From Xanthostigma xanthostigma (lineage: Eukaryota > Arthropoda > Insecta > Raphidioptera > Raphidiidae): a stretch of DNA of 64,000 nucleotides. A program made the translations under genes and the position numbers. How positions within the stretch are numbered: the stretch's first letter is position 1; each line of letters begins with the position of its first letter. Of the stretch, positions 1 through 11,361 are shown one piece after another. The notes under the pieces are model-generated. The model made no database searches, had not been told where the DNA came from, and saw nothing but the letters and a program-made list of their open reading frames with translations. The stretch lies in the NCBI GenBank assembly GCA_963575645.1, contig OY754464.1, forward strand, positions 80,388,948 to 80,452,947. Reading direction: 5' to 3'.

Positions 1-631
1 TAGATAGAATATGAATTGACCTTTAAAATGATTAAATTATTGTCATTTTTTTATAAAGTGGAATAAATAATAATAAATACTTTCTTAAGATATGTTAATG
101 AGATTTATCTAAAATTTGAGCATAATAGTACATTTGACATTTGTGCTTAAATACTTATTATTAATAAAACAATCTGCATGTTTCCTTCGTAAAAATACAT
201 TAATTATTCTAATTTTTAACAATTATGTTTTTATTTTAAGAAAATTTCTATTCTTGTCCAACCATAGCTGTGCGGGTAAGTCATATATGTGCAGCAGATG
301 AACTGATAGCATTCACAGAGTGTCAGTAACTACTGTATTCAAACGAGAGACATGAACAAAAAAAAAAAAAATAATAGCAACACAGTGGTTGCGTGTGTAA
401 TTTTTAAGCAAGGAAGGTGAGAACCATTTTATATGGGAGTAAAACTGAAAAAGTGTCATCTTTAAGATTGTTATCAAGGTCAAGTAAAAGAGTACCATTC
501 CTTGACCTGTTACAAAATGAACAAATTTTATTTGAGGTTAATTCGGAAAATTTTACTCCGCGTACTCGGTGATCTGTAGCTTGAACAAAAAAATTGGTTG
601 TCTGTAAAGTCGGTTTACGGACGATAGTTTT
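1..631. other. AT-rich sequence without recognised feature
   Basis: Only short chance reading frames and a poly-A run near 358-372 are seen. No gene is supported. Confidence 0.5.
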
Positions 632-827
632 ACGTGATAACGTATTCCGCTCGAAGGTCATATTTAATAATACATAACCTAAATTTTAGTAGCTGTCAAA
701 CTTGGGCCGATCGTGCTTCTCTATCGCTTATACTGCGCTCTCGCTTGCACGCACAGGGTCAGGCGGAACGTTACACTTTTTCGTGCGTGCAGCTGGTGTT
801 TCATCAATTTATAAGACGTTATCACGT
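632..827. mobile_element. MITE with ACGTGATAACGT inverted ends (copy 1)
   Basis: The element begins ACGTGATAACGTATTCCGCT and ends in the inverse ACGTTATCACGT. The interior carries the family signature GCGGAACGTTACACTTTTTC. Further copies are at 30063, 30328, 30428 and 61013. The superfamily is not identified, and there is no coding capacity. Confidence 0.7.
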
Positions 828-1720
828 CAAAAAAGTTTGGGACAAAAGATGTCTTTTTTGCCCGAAGGACTCGACCCAATAAAAAAAATTGCGGTTGCCA
901 TTTAAAATTTACTTCCTGTTCCCCTCATGGGGGCACCCCCTGGGGAGGATTTTTTGTGGCCGAAAAATACATTACGATTTGAGCAACTGTCGTTCGCAAC
1001 ATTTTTCAAAAAAACTTAATTTATCTGAGATATTCAGGTGTTGCGAGGCTTTTTGAACACCCGGTATATTACATACAGCGTGTGTGGATATGACCCGTAC
1101 CTGATTGACTTACCCACCGTGAAAGTGAAAAATGTGGCTAAACAAGTCTCAATTCAAAAATAATTTTAAAAGTGGACAGCGCTGAAGCGCCCAGCTATGT
1201 TAGACGACCGATTGCTTATATAAATAGATCTTAAGGACATTTTACAAAAAACATCTGTATTTATATAAATTGAATTTGCGCCATTTTTGATTAAATGCAT
1301 TTTTTGTTGATGATAAAATGGTGGGAAAAAGTAAAAATATTGCAACACAGTTTAATTAATTCAAATTATAAAAAGATCACAGTTTTAAAATAATAATACC
1401 TATTATATACCGAATTTATTATCTGCAGAGACCAGATCTAAAGAGTAAGGGGAAGTTCCTGATATCGAGAATTTTTTTTTTGACTGAGACATTAAAAAAT
1501 ATAATATTTCAGAGGATAAGGTTAATGGAATCAAATTAAAGCCGTAGCTAGAAAAAAATTGAGGTTTTGTGTGTCCAACGTTTTTGACTATCTCGTTTTC
1601 CGGGCTCCGTCATTAATTTTGAAAAATCAACTAGGAAAAATCTAAATTCTGCAAAATTTCAGAGATGTTGAACCCTAAAGAATGGTGAATTCTTTCTGGC
1701 TACGCCCTTGTGTTGAATAG
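828..1720. other. Unassigned sequence, possible hAT remnant at its right edge
   Basis: No coding is seen. The last bases before 1711 read GGCTACGCCCTTG, the inverse of the CAAGGGCGTAG hAT-type terminus seen complete at 9952-10366. A partner end was not found with certainty. Confidence 0.35.
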
Positions 1721-3481
1721 CAGGGCCGGCAGATGGTGTTCATCCCGAATGGGTAGTTAACCGGAATATATATATATTTTCTATTTTTCGGAAGTGTCAT
1801 AGTTTCTATTTCCCGGAAGTGGTATAGTTATATATTTCACCAGACGTCATATTCGTGAGACGTCATATTCATCAGACGTCATATTCGTGAGTCGTCATAT
1901 TCATCAGACGTCATATTCGTGAGTCGTCATATTCATTAGACGTCATATTCGTGAGACGTCATATTCATCAGACGTCAATCGTGAGACGTCATATTCATCA
2001 GACGTCATATTCGTGAGTCGTCATATTCATCAGACGTCATATCCATCAGACGACATATTCATCAGACGTCCTATTCGTGAGACGTCATATTCATCAGACG
2101 ACATATTCTTGAGACGTCATTATCATCAGACGTCATATTCGTGAGTCGTCATTATCATCAGACGTCATATTCGTGAGTCGTCATATTCATCAGACGTTAT
2201 TCTTGAGACGTCATATTCATCAGACAACATATCCATCAGACGTCATATCCATCAGACGTCATATTCATCAGACGTTCTATTCGTGAGACGTCATATTCAT
2301 CAGACGTCATATTCATCAGAAATCATATTCGTGAGTCGCCATATCCATCAGACGTCATATTAGTGAGTCGCCATATTCATCAGACGTCATATTCATCAGA
2401 CGTCCTATTCGTGAGACGTCATATTCATCAGACGTCATATTCATCAAACGTCATATTCGTGAGTCGCCATATTCATCAGACGTCATATCCATCAGACGTC
2501 ATATTCATCAGACGTCCTATTCGTGAGACGTCATATTCATCAGACGTCATATTCATCAGAAGTCATATTCGTGAGTCGCCATATCCATCAGACCTCATAT
2601 TCATCAGACGTCATATTCGTGAGTTGCCATATTCATCATACGTCATATCCATCAGACGTCATATCCATCAGACGTCATATTCATCAGACGTCATATTCGT
2701 GAGTCGTCATATTCATCAGACGTCATATACATCAGACGTCATATTCATCAGACGTCCTATTCGTGATACGTCATATTCATCAGACGTCATATTCATCAGA
2801 AGTCATATTCGTGAGTCGCCATATCCATCAGACGTCATATTCATCAGACGACATATTAGTGAGTCGCCATATTCATCAGACGTCATATCCATCAGACGTC
2901 ATATCCATCAGACGTCATATTCGTGAGTCGTCATATTCATCAGACGTCATATCCATCAGACGTCATATTCATCAGACGTCCTATTCGTGATACGTCATAT
3001 TCATCAGACGTCATATTCATCAGAAGTCATATTCGTGAGTCGCCATATCCATCAGACGTCATATTCGTGAGTCGCCATATTCATCAGACGTCATATCCAT
3101 CAGACGTCATATTCATCAGACGTCATATTCGTGAGTCGCCATATTCATCAGACGTCATATCCATCAGACGTCATATTCATCAGACGTCCTATTCGTGAGT
3201 CGTCATATTCATCAGACGTCATATCCATCAGACGTTATATTCAACAGACGTCCTATTCGTGAGACGTCATATTCATCAGACGTCATATTCATAAGACGTC
3301 ATATTCGTGAGTCGCCATATTGATCATCAGACGTCATATTCGTGAGACGTCAGATCCATCAGACGTCATATTCATCAGACGCCATATTCGTGAGCCGTCA
3401 TATTCATCAGACGTCATAATCATAAGGTACTACAGAATTCCGAGTACTACCCACTGTACAAACATTTATCCGCCGGCCCTG
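1721..3481. mobile_element. hAT-type non-autonomous element carrying a minisatellite
   Basis: The left end is CAGGGCCGGCAGAT and the right end is ATCCGCCGGCCCTG. Secondary inverted similarity continues inward (GGGTAGT near 1751 and ACTACCC near 3446). It is flanked by 8-bp direct repeats TTGAATAG (1713-1720) and TTGAATAA (3482-3489), 7 of 8 identical, as expected for hAT insertion. The interior is mostly the tandem array described next. No transposase is present. Confidence 0.8.
1838..3428. repeat. 16-bp minisatellite, about 100 copies
   Basis: The tandem unit is CATCAGACGTCATATT, interspersed with the variant CGTGAGACGTCATATT. Most units keep the palindrome GACGTC. The two variants alternate in higher-order blocks. 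Since 16 is not a multiple of 3, frames repeat every 48 bp, giving long open frames of 16-residue repeats that are not genes. Confidence 0.95.
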
Positions 3482-3644
3482 TTGAATAATGCAAAATGTA
3501 TGGTTTTCTTTAGTGGTCTAATTTCGCCTAAAATTACTGACCGCAATCAGCGTTCTTTAAACTCTGGTCTCCCCTTCTACGATATAAAACTGTTTAGTAA
3601 GACAAGAAATGTTTAATTGCTCTGTTTGTGGTCAAACAAGTTAT

Positions 3645-3916
3645 CTAAAACAAACAAAACCCTAAAAAAACAACTAGGTAAGTGAAAAGTTCATGTTTGT
3701 CGATGTTGGCAGCACTGGTATCTTGGATGCGCACGACTGTCGTGTGTGCAATGTCGACACTAGCGGCAGCGAATCTGTGCTGCTGCTCATTGCTGTTCTG
3801 AGCCAGTATGTTCCCACCTTTACTGCTGTCTGTGTCTGGCTGATTGTCTCGTTGATTGAGGATGTCCTCGTCGTTGTAACGACTCAGTAGAGCTTTGCCT
3901 GCTGGACCGGGTATTT
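3645..3916 (-). CDS. DIP/lachesin-like gene: 3'-terminal exon, C-terminal tail
   Basis: This exon lies opposite a longer plus-strand shadow frame (3693-3890) and is easily missed. The acceptor TTACAG is at 3917-3922. It opens with AA, completing E, then IPGPAGKALLSRYNDEDILN, the hallmark YEIPGP after Ig3. A polar tail rich in N, Q, D and S follows, then a short hydrophobic end LFTYLVVFLGFCLF and a TAG stop at 3645-3647. The reading frame from 3914 to 3645 is exactly 90 codons. The hydrophobic end may be a GPI-attachment signal or a short membrane anchor, as expected for a DIP; this is inference. AAAG|GTGGGA inside the exon could act as an alternative donor. A variant ATTAAA signal occurs at 3612-3617. 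Confidence 0.82.
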
Positions 3917-4508
3917 CTGTAACATCAAATCACAATTTTTGCTCAATTTTCTGGGTAACTTACTGAGATTGTGACTTGCTAAAACAGTTTCAAAAATAAA
4001 ATGAACTTGGAATGTTTCCTTTGCTAACCAGAATTAGATTTGGGTATAAGATTTATATACAGTATGTAAACGCGTAAGGTGCACATAGGGAAATTAGCAT
4101 TGGGAAAAAATACTTGGATCAGAGTAGCCATGACTGCATTAATTGTTATTTCTATTGAATTATCGTGGTAATCTTGAGGATTTCTATTTTATTTTGATTT
4201 ATTTTTATTTTACTTGGATTTTTTAATAATAAAAAGCTCTTATAAATCATTATTTTATTTTTTTTTGTACAAAAATAAAACAAAAAAACAACTCCATCTG
4301 TTTGGAAACATTTCATACAAAAATTGTCTGACTGGTATGACGTATGCGCGTTGGTAAATCAGTGACCCAATGTCTTTAGGTTCAACACGAATAGGCGGAG
4401 ATATTTGATCTCGCACCATATTGAAGTATTTTTGGGAATTTAAAGTCCCATAAATAAAAAAAGTCCGATTATGTTGTAATCATTTGAATACTTATTTTCT
4501 TCGGTAGT

Positions 4509-4665
4509 ATAGGCTGTGTGCACGAAGCCTATTAGCGCCGCTGGTGGGTAATAGAGAATTATTGAACTCACTTTTTGTGGAAATCGCGACATGTTTCTAT
4601 GGTGATATAAGTCAAAAACTTTAGTTGGCCATGATGTGTCAAAAAAAATTTTAATAAGGAAAACT
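4509..4665. repeat. Dispersed repeat, copy 1 of 2
   Basis: This shares a block starting AGGCTGTGTGCACGAAGCCT and containing AGAATTATTGAACTCACTTT with 46921-47070, in the same orientation. The family was not identified. Confidence 0.6.
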
Positions 4666-5016
4666 AATGTTAATTTTTGTTTACACTGACAGCGGAACGT
4701 CAAATTAGGACGCCAATGGTCTTTATTTTACTTAAATCGCCATCAGCGCAACAGCCCGGAACACAACAAGCATTTCCAGATCGCTTAGTTTTCCTATGTT
4801 TTCTTTGTAATTAAAAAACTACATAAAATCATAACTATTTTCGCTTTTAATAAACATTGCTCACTGACATACGGAAAATTTGAGCTTGAAGTTTCCCCTA
4901 GTGGTCACTACAAACGCTCGCATCGAAAAATTTGTAACTCTGCCTCCCTGCACATAGCCCATAGTAACCGCGAAGGGCATACGATATTCGAGTAATAATT
5001 ATTGACGATTTCCTAC

Positions 5017-5187
5017 CATAAATCCGAATATTGGCAGATGCTTCACCGATCGAATTCTTCGTGACGCAGCCGTACGAGCCGACATCTTGAGGCCGCAATT
5101 CGCGAACCGTCAACGCCATCACAGTTTCGAAACCAGACGTCGACATCTGCTCCACCAGATACCTGTCGCTAGACACGACCATGTCTT
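5017..5187 (-). CDS. DIP/lachesin-like gene: exon for second half of Ig3
   Basis: The exon follows TTTCATTACAG and ends TATG|GTAGGA; it is 171 bases (2 + 168 + 1). It encodes DMVVSSDRYLVEQMSTSGFE, then TVMALTVRELRPQDVGSYGC with the DVGSYxC motif and last Ig3 cysteine, then VTKNSIGEASANIRIY. Family members typically have CIAKNSLGEVDSSIRLYEIP, so this is a good match. The final G pairs with AA of the next exon to give the expected E of YEIPGP. A hAT-like repeat begins about 36 bp upstream of the acceptor. Confidence 0.92.
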
Positions 5188-5223
5188 CTGTAATGAAATA
5201 ATACAACTTCGAGCATCTGCAAT

Positions 5224-5795
5224 AGTGTCTTTATTGGGAGCTGGCTCCGTGCGCTCCGCTCACTAAAAAGAGTCGCTCAGAGCGAGTCGTTCAAAGGAGC
5301 GACACTAGACAGTTCGCACTACACAAGAGTGCAGACTGCAGAGGTGTGAACTGTCATCATGCATGCTCAGGAGTCATGTATTGCACAGCACAATACACAC
5401 ACTCAGCTCTGAGCTCATTTTAATATGATTCTGATCTTATATTATTCGCATTTCGGATAAACTATAAAGTTTATTGTTACAATATTATATCTTTGTCAAT
5501 GACGTCAATGTGAATGGTTTAAGTCACTGTAAGCTTAGTACTATCACACTTACAGTGTGTCATTCAACATTAAATGACTCAGCAAAGATAACTCCGACGT
5601 GCAAAATTCACTAGTGCCTCTGTGCCCTGTGCTGTGTGCGCTTTGTAAATGTGCGAATGCAACAGTACAGAACAGCTCAGCACAGAGCAATGGTGCTCGG
5701 AGTGAGTCATTCACAAAAAAGAGCGACTTGCTCCGCTCCGAGAAAGAACTTAAGAAGTCGTTCATTATGAACGACTCGCTCAAGAGCGACACATC
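5224..5795. mobile_element. hAT-like repeat with GAGCGACTC-type inverted motifs
   Basis: The left part has repeated GAGTCGCTCAGAGCGAGTCG and the right part ends GAACGACTCGCTCAAGAGCG followed by ACACATCAC. Ends of this style occur in arthropod hAT elements. It fills much of the intron between two Ig3 exons. Precise ends and target duplication are unclear. Confidence 0.45.
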
Positions 5796-6090
5796 ACTAA
5801 TTTGTAACACACGGATGTCCGCACGAAAATTATCTACGAATAACACTGTTTTGCTTTTGAGTCAGAAATTGAAAATTTTGCGGGCTTGAATACTTAGGTA
5901 TGTGTGTTACTGACCGTATGAAAAATCAGACCATATGAAAAACAGTCTAGGCTTTATGTATAATACGCAAATCGCATGTTTATAATTTGATATTTCATAA
6001 CAATTCGGAACCCAAAGGAATGGTGAGACCTCTGGTGAGAAATGCGCCGAACTGCCCTAAGGGGGGTTTTTGACAGGTAAACTATAGAGG

Positions 6091-6138
6091 TTAGAAAAGC
6101 ATTAATGGAGGCTAGGTGTAGCCTCCATTATGCTTTTC
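6091..6138. repeat. Short perfect hairpin
   Basis: The arms AGAAAAGCATTAATGGAGGC and GCCTCCATTATGCTTTTCT form a stem of about 20 bp with a tiny loop. The loop and stem are shorter than a usual microRNA precursor. Confidence 0.6.
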
Positions 6139-6371
6139 TACATCAACGAAAAAATTGCAAAAGTTATAAACATTTTAGTAAAAAAAGAGGGGTTTTGTTT
6201 TTTTGCGAATTCTACCACCAATATTTCTAATTTTAGTTTAGAGGTGAAAATAAGGCTAAAAAATTTTTAAACATGCATTTTTATGATGAGTGCTTTATTC
6301 TGTATGTGCGATTCTGCAAAAAAAATTTTTCAAACGTGGGCGGTGATTCCGCGTAGACTAATATGAATTAC

Positions 6372-6491
6372 CAGAATTCCTGATCCAGTAGTTGACGGAT
6401 TTCGGAAAGGCCTCGACGTAACATTCTAACTTGACGTCGGTACCGAACGGAGCTCCGACCAGCTGATTTCTCGGTCGAACCGTTGGATGAA
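6372..6491 (-). CDS. DIP/lachesin-like gene: exon for first half of Ig3
   Basis: This 120-base exon follows TTTCTTAG and ends TCTG|GTAATT. After completing an F codon it encodes HPTVRPRNQLVGAPFGTDVK then LECYVEAFPKSVNYWIRNS, the start of Ig3 with its first cysteine and the NYW tryptophan. NQLVGAPxGTDV is a strongly conserved DIP signature. Length and phase (2 + 117 + 1) match the exon pattern on both sides. The donor GTAATT is weaker than the GTAAG of the other exons. Confidence 0.92.
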
Positions 6492-6545
6492 CTAAGAAAA
6501 TATGTTTCATTTGTATCTTTGCATAAACAATACTATAATAATATA

Positions 6546-6940
6546 CAGTGTAAACTCTATATAGCGGCACTCAAGGGACTATGGCGTTATTGAGAGTTGT
6601 CGTTAAACGGAGAGAAGAAATTATCCATTAATATTTTTTTTACTATAATAGTTATGTATTAACTCAAACATATAAAATTTATAACTGATCAACAAAGCAG
6701 CTGAGCTAAACATGTGAAAGATAATCCAAACATACAAAAGAACGAATTTCTTATATATCTTCGGTACGCATGATGCCGACAACAAAGCAACAAAATAACA
6801 AACAAGTACTGATGACGTATTGTTGTTATTTAGAGTGTATCATTGTATGAGCAACAAGGTAAACCAACTAGAGTTAAGTAATTTCGACGTTTTAAGAAGT
6901 TTGTCGTTGTATCGAATGACGTTAAATGGGGTTTACACTG
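6546..6940. mobile_element. pogo/Tigger-like MITE (copy 1)
   Basis: It starts TA|CAGTGTAAACTCTATATAGC and ends GGGGTTTACACTG. The style CAGTxxAACxxCTATATA and the inner GTCGTTAAACGG motif resemble pogo-type termini. A second copy is at 26747-27012. No transposase is seen. Confidence 0.6.
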
Positions 6941-6946
6941 CATATA

Positions 6947-7826
6947 CAGGGTGAATCAGACCACCCGTATCAGTCGTTTTTTTCGAAAACGGTTAGTCGT
7001 AGAGAGTTGTGTCAAAAATCTGTATTATAAAAGCCCTAATGAAGAATCGAATGGTGATATTTTTTCCCCCCGGAAAGGTCGGCTCCCCTGTTAGTTTGCT
7101 CCGGAATGTTCAGAACTCCGGAATATTAAATGGCACGATAGGTCGAAAGTTGTATTGTTGAAAAGATCTTTAAAAAATAAGCAAGTTTTGTAGGACTTTT
7201 TTTTTGTTACTGCCACCCCTGTTAAGTAATAGTCGTTTGAAATTATTAAATTAACATGTCAGAATAACAAACTTAATTTTAAAAGTCGGCATTTAAAATC
7301 TAGTTACCTAATTAAACAATGTCACAAATGTTCAAACTGACTTCAATTTACTTCTAAACACTGCGGAGCTCTTCTAGATATGTTATGAGTACCTGGAAGT
7401 ATTTTCCGACAAAAAAAAATACAATTGCAATTATTGAAAACTTATTGTGACATAGTTTAATTAGGTAACTAGATTTTAAATGTCGACTTTTAAAATTAAG
7501 TTTTTTTATTCTGACATGTTAATTTAATAATTTCAAACGAATATTACTTAACAGGGGTGGCAGTAACAAAAAAAATGTCCTACAAAACTTGCTTATTTTT
7601 TAAAGATCTTTTCAACAATACAACTTTCGACCTATCGTGCCATTTAATATTCCGGAGTTCTGAACATTCCGGAGCAAACTAACAGGGAAGCCGACCTTTC
7701 CAGGGGGAAAAAATATCACCATTCGAGTCTTCATTAGGGCTTTTATAATACAGATTTTTGACACAACTCTCTACGACTAACCGTTTTCGAAAAAAACGAC
7801 TGATACGGGTGGTCTGACTCACCCTG
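6947..7826. mobile_element. 880-bp fold-back (palindromic) element, TA target
   Basis: It begins TA|CAGGGTGAATCAGACC and ends GGTCTGACTCACCCTG|TA. The two arms, each about 400 bp, are near-perfect inverted copies around a centre near 7380. It has no coding capacity. TA duplication and CAGGGTG ends suggest mobilisation by a Tc1/mariner-type transposase (inference). It sits 35 bp past the donor of the 7863-7991 exon. Confidence 0.85.
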
Positions 7827-7862
7827 TAGTACAATAATTTTTATGACGCAATGATGACTTAC

Positions 7863-7991
7863 ACTGCACATTGACAGTGATCCGTTTGCTTTTGGTGGGC
7901 GGAACCCCGTTATTTGCTATACACAAATACACGCCCATGTCTGAACGTGAGATGCGTGGTAACCTCAAAGTCTCCCCGTCAAATGATGCCA
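7863..7991 (-). CDS. DIP/lachesin-like gene: exon for second half of Ig2
   Basis: The acceptor is a T-run ending TTTCAG at 7992-7993 and the donor is T|GTAAGT. The exon is 129 bases: 2 finishing a valine codon, 42 codons, and 1 starting the next. It encodes ASFDGETLRLPRISRSDMGV then YLCIANNGVPPTKSKRITVN, which holds the DxGxYxC motif and second cysteine of Ig2 and the IANNGVPP turn typical of DIPs (usually IASNGVPP). Phases fit both neighbours. A giant fold-back element ends at 7826, about 35 bp beyond the donor, yet the splice signal is intact. Confidence 0.92.
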
Positions 7992-7999
7992 CTGAAAAA

Positions 8000-8804
8000 A
8001 AAAACAACGATATACCACAAGAACAAAAACATTCGAAGTTTATGGACATAGAAAAACAAAAATTTTTTAAAGTAAAACTTCTTTATCCACGGTGAGAGTA
8101 ATTTTGTTCAAAAGCGTTATGGAAACGAAAAACGACATCGTCAGGAGTGGGGGTAAGAGATACCAACAGGGAACCGGATCTGATTGGTTGATGGGTAGAT
8201 ACTAATGCGTAGAAGGGGAAACTCGATACGCACGCCCTTTTCTGTTTGGTGTTAACTTGATTACAAATGTTCCAACCCACAAGTACTGTTGGATTTTTAA
8301 AAGAAGACCGGTCTATGGAATGTAGTCCTATGACCTTATTGCAGAAGAGCGCACATGTATTTTATATTAGTAAAAGGTAATGATCCTGGAACCGCTTCTA
8401 TGCAATAAGGGAGTCCAGTCGACCAAACGATTCACAATTGTCGTATCGCGATAATTGTACTATTGCCATAGCTGTACAACTATACAGCGACACTTGCTAA
8501 CAGCACAAAAAAATCATACACCAGACAGTACATAGGTGTGCGTTCACGGACTAAGTTGAGGGGTGTTGTCTGAATATCATCAAAATGGAAAGTAAAAATG
8601 GAAAAAAACAGTTAGAAGTGGCGCTAGGGAGGTCATAGCGAATGTAAATAAAATATGCGAGTTAGAGGCTCAAAATTATGCCTTAAAATTTAAAGCTATA
8701 CATTGTTTGCATGCCTTGCTATGCGCCGCCTTTGAATTCCGATAATTTGGGAACACATCAGCGACTTCTTGCCCTTTCCCCACCGGTCTTCTTTCGCCGA
8801 TCGC
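8000..8804. other. Intron sequence, no gene seen
   Basis: A piece near 8066-8115 (AAGTAAAACTTCTTTATCCA) belongs to the GAAGTxxAACTTC repeat family of 34936. The rest is unassigned. Confidence 0.4.
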
Positions 8805-9450
8805 ACAGTAGGGAATGGTGCTAGTTTAGGTCAAAAATCACTTTTCAAAAATTTTACAATATCGTTCCGTTTTGTGGTCCCCCGAATCCAAAAAACATAT
8901 TTTTGGAAAAACTCCGTGCGTCTGTTAGTCTGTGAACAAGATACAGGTCAAACGGACAAGCGGATTGAAACCAAATTTTGGGAGGATGGTTGGTATGCAA
9001 ATATGAAGAGCTCTATTGTTTTTGGGGAAAATTAGCGCATGCGCAGAAGAGATATATGCTATAACGGTGTTTTTATATAACAATGGTATATACTTTTCAT
9101 AACGGCTTATTATTCTATTTATTTTTTCAAGAAAGTTTCGTTAAAAAATTTTTTTTCTAAACTTTATAGTTTCGAAAATATTTTGAAAATAAAAAAAAAA
9201 TCAGCCGCTCTTTTGTTTTACGCATCTGTCAGAAATAAACTAGTTAGGCATGCTTTGATTAATTTTTACATGACGTGGAACATATTCTGTAGGTAACCAT
9301 GGCAACGAATAGCAAATATCATATTGAATATTAGCCATTACCCGCGTCACATCACACGATATCAGAAATATTATTTTCTTTATTATAATCAAATGTCAAC
9401 ATTTTTTAAGTTGGAATGGTCCCGTCGCCCAGTTGGCTGGAATTTTTATA
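8805..9450. repeat. ~640-bp dispersed/tandem repeat family, copy A
   Basis: It runs from GGGAATGGTGCTAGTTTAGG to the end GTCGCCCAGTTGGCTGG. It shares the inner blocks ATTGAAACCAAATTTTGGGA and GCGCATGCGCAGAAGAGATA with copies at 16024, 16654 and the split copy at 29010/30690. Confidence 0.75.
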
Positions 9451-9951
9451 AGAATTTTGCGTAACCATCGAAATTCCCGTCACTTCCGCCAGAAATGTTA
9501 CGTCACTTCCTCCACGCGAAATACTTGTTTCATATAATACTTGAACAATTATTTTGTTGCTAAATCTAAATCTACACGTGCAAAGCCGGACCGAAAAGTT
9601 AGTGCATTAATAAATTACTATTACTATGCTCTGACTTAACAAAACTGAGATTTTCCTCTGCGTTGATCTCGACATTTTGATAGACCCGACTATCGTAGCG
9701 TTATAACTTCACCAACACAGCACTTTTGACTTGCTTTTTTATTGTACACTGCAGGGTTGCCAGAACTGTCTGGAAAAAACCGGACACTCCCCCGCAAAAC
9801 ATTTTCAAAGACGGAACGAACACGGAACGACTCTCTTGTTGAGCGGACTTGTTTCCGAGAAACATTCCAGATGCTCGATATTTGTGCATAAGCACTCTCA
9901 TTCGGGAATGAACGAATAGTTATGCTCTGGCGGTTGCTGAACTTCACAAAT

Positions 9952-10366
9952 CAAGGGCGTAGATAAATGGGTAATTACCCCACAGGATCATAATAAAAAA
10001 CATAAACCTGAAAATAATACGAATACCTAGCTAAAAAATAAAGTTTAGAAATACATTTTGGCAAAAAAAAAATGAAAAATTGGTGACTATTCTTGTGTGC
10101 CGGGAGAAGTGAAAACTTGAATATTAACGTCTGACGAATTTTCGATCAAAATGGTTTGTATCATAGATTACATTTTTATGTAGGTACGGTATTTCAACGC
10201 TAGATGTCTAACGTTGTATAAAAAAAAGTGAGTACCTACTCTCATAGTATCTCGCTCACCCAGTTCTTACTTTACCTGACGCGAGTTTAACATTCTTTAC
10301 CCATTACAAAAAAAGTGTACAACGCCGCTAAAGAAGTTTTCACTTAAAAAAAAATCTACGCCCTTG
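9952..10366. mobile_element. hAT-type MITE
   Basis: The termini are CAAGGGCGTAGAT and ATCTACGCCCTTG. Flanking 8-mers are TCACAAAT (9944-9951) and TGACGAAT (10367-10374), 6 of 8 identical. It is non-coding. Confidence 0.7.
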
Positions 10367-10599
10367 TGACGAATTTCGATGAATCTCGTGTTGAAATCGG
10401 ACTTAATGCCGGAATATGGATATGTTAAGATGAGTTCCAAAGAAAAATACATATTTGATAGAGAACAAAGTTTCTGGGAGTCCGCGCGTTTTCTTCCCCT
10501 GACAAAATATCCTACGGACAAAATATCCCTCGACAAAATAATATCCCATCAGCAAAACTGGTGTAGAATTACTGCATTACTATCTCATTTTGTATACCA

Positions 10600-10950
10600 G
10601 ACCCCGTAATTGTTTTTTAAAAAACTCCCCCCAAACGCTTTCCCCTTTTCACTGCGCAAAAAAAACGCCATCGCATCGACACGACCCCGTAATTGTTTTT
10701 TAACGAACTATACCCATAAACGTTTTCCCTTTTTCGCTCCGCAAAAAAAAATGCCATCGCATCGACACGACCCCGTAATTGTACTTTAAAGAACTCCTCC
10801 CAAACGCCTTCCTCTTTTCATTGCGCAAAAAAAACGCCGTCGCATCGACACGACCTCGTAATTGTTTTTTAACGAACTCCTAATTAACGTTTTTCCCTTA
10901 TCGCTCCGCAAAAGAAACGCCATCGCATCGACACAACCCCGTAATTTATG
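10600..10950. repeat. ~83-bp tandem repeat, four units
   Basis: Units start ACCCCGTAATTGTTTTTTAA at 10601, 10684, 10770 and 10853 with a last start at 10936, and contain CGCCATCGCATCGACACGA. Fragments of the same unit recur at 20848-20975 and around 45370-45440. Confidence 0.85.
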
Positions 10951-11361
10951 TCGGGGGATATTTTGGCCGTAGAATATTTAGTCAAGATGATGGGAAACCG
11001 GACACACGGCAACCCTGGATATATACCTACCGTATAATACATTAGGCAGATAGGAGGACGTGTATAGTGAAGAAATTTCTGTGATTTATAAAGCGTTGAA
11101 TAAAGTAGACTCTTTTCTTTCGTTTTTTTTTCTTTTTTGCGACGCGCAATAATTAAATTCAACAAATTATGTAAGAGCTTTCATATATTCAACCGACCGC
11201 GTTGACAGTCTTGTGGATGATTTAAAGGTATAAATGTAGAATGTACACAGTATTGTGTACAGGTTGTCTCATTTTCAGTTTTACAATACAGATATCCTCG
11301 AATTAAGGGGATAGGCCACCTTGGCGCTCGGAAAACTAGGTATAAAAAATACTTTTTTTTT

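Noticed and set aside
2363-3198. Three long overlapping open frames of SRHIHQTSYSSD-type repeats
   Set aside because: They are produced by a 16-bp tandem repeat, which is open in all three frames. There are no splice sites, initiation context or non-repetitive coding.
1838-3428. CRISPR-like array
   Set aside because: The repeats are contiguous with no unique spacers, the context is an insect genome and no cas genes exist.
6091-6138. microRNA precursor
   Set aside because: The stem is only about 20 bp with a tiny loop, shorter than known precursors.
9750-11013. Possible hAT element with CAGGGTTGCC ends
   Set aside because: Inverted CAGGGTTGCC / GGCAACCCTG ends exist, but no matching 8-bp duplication was found and complete elements lie between.
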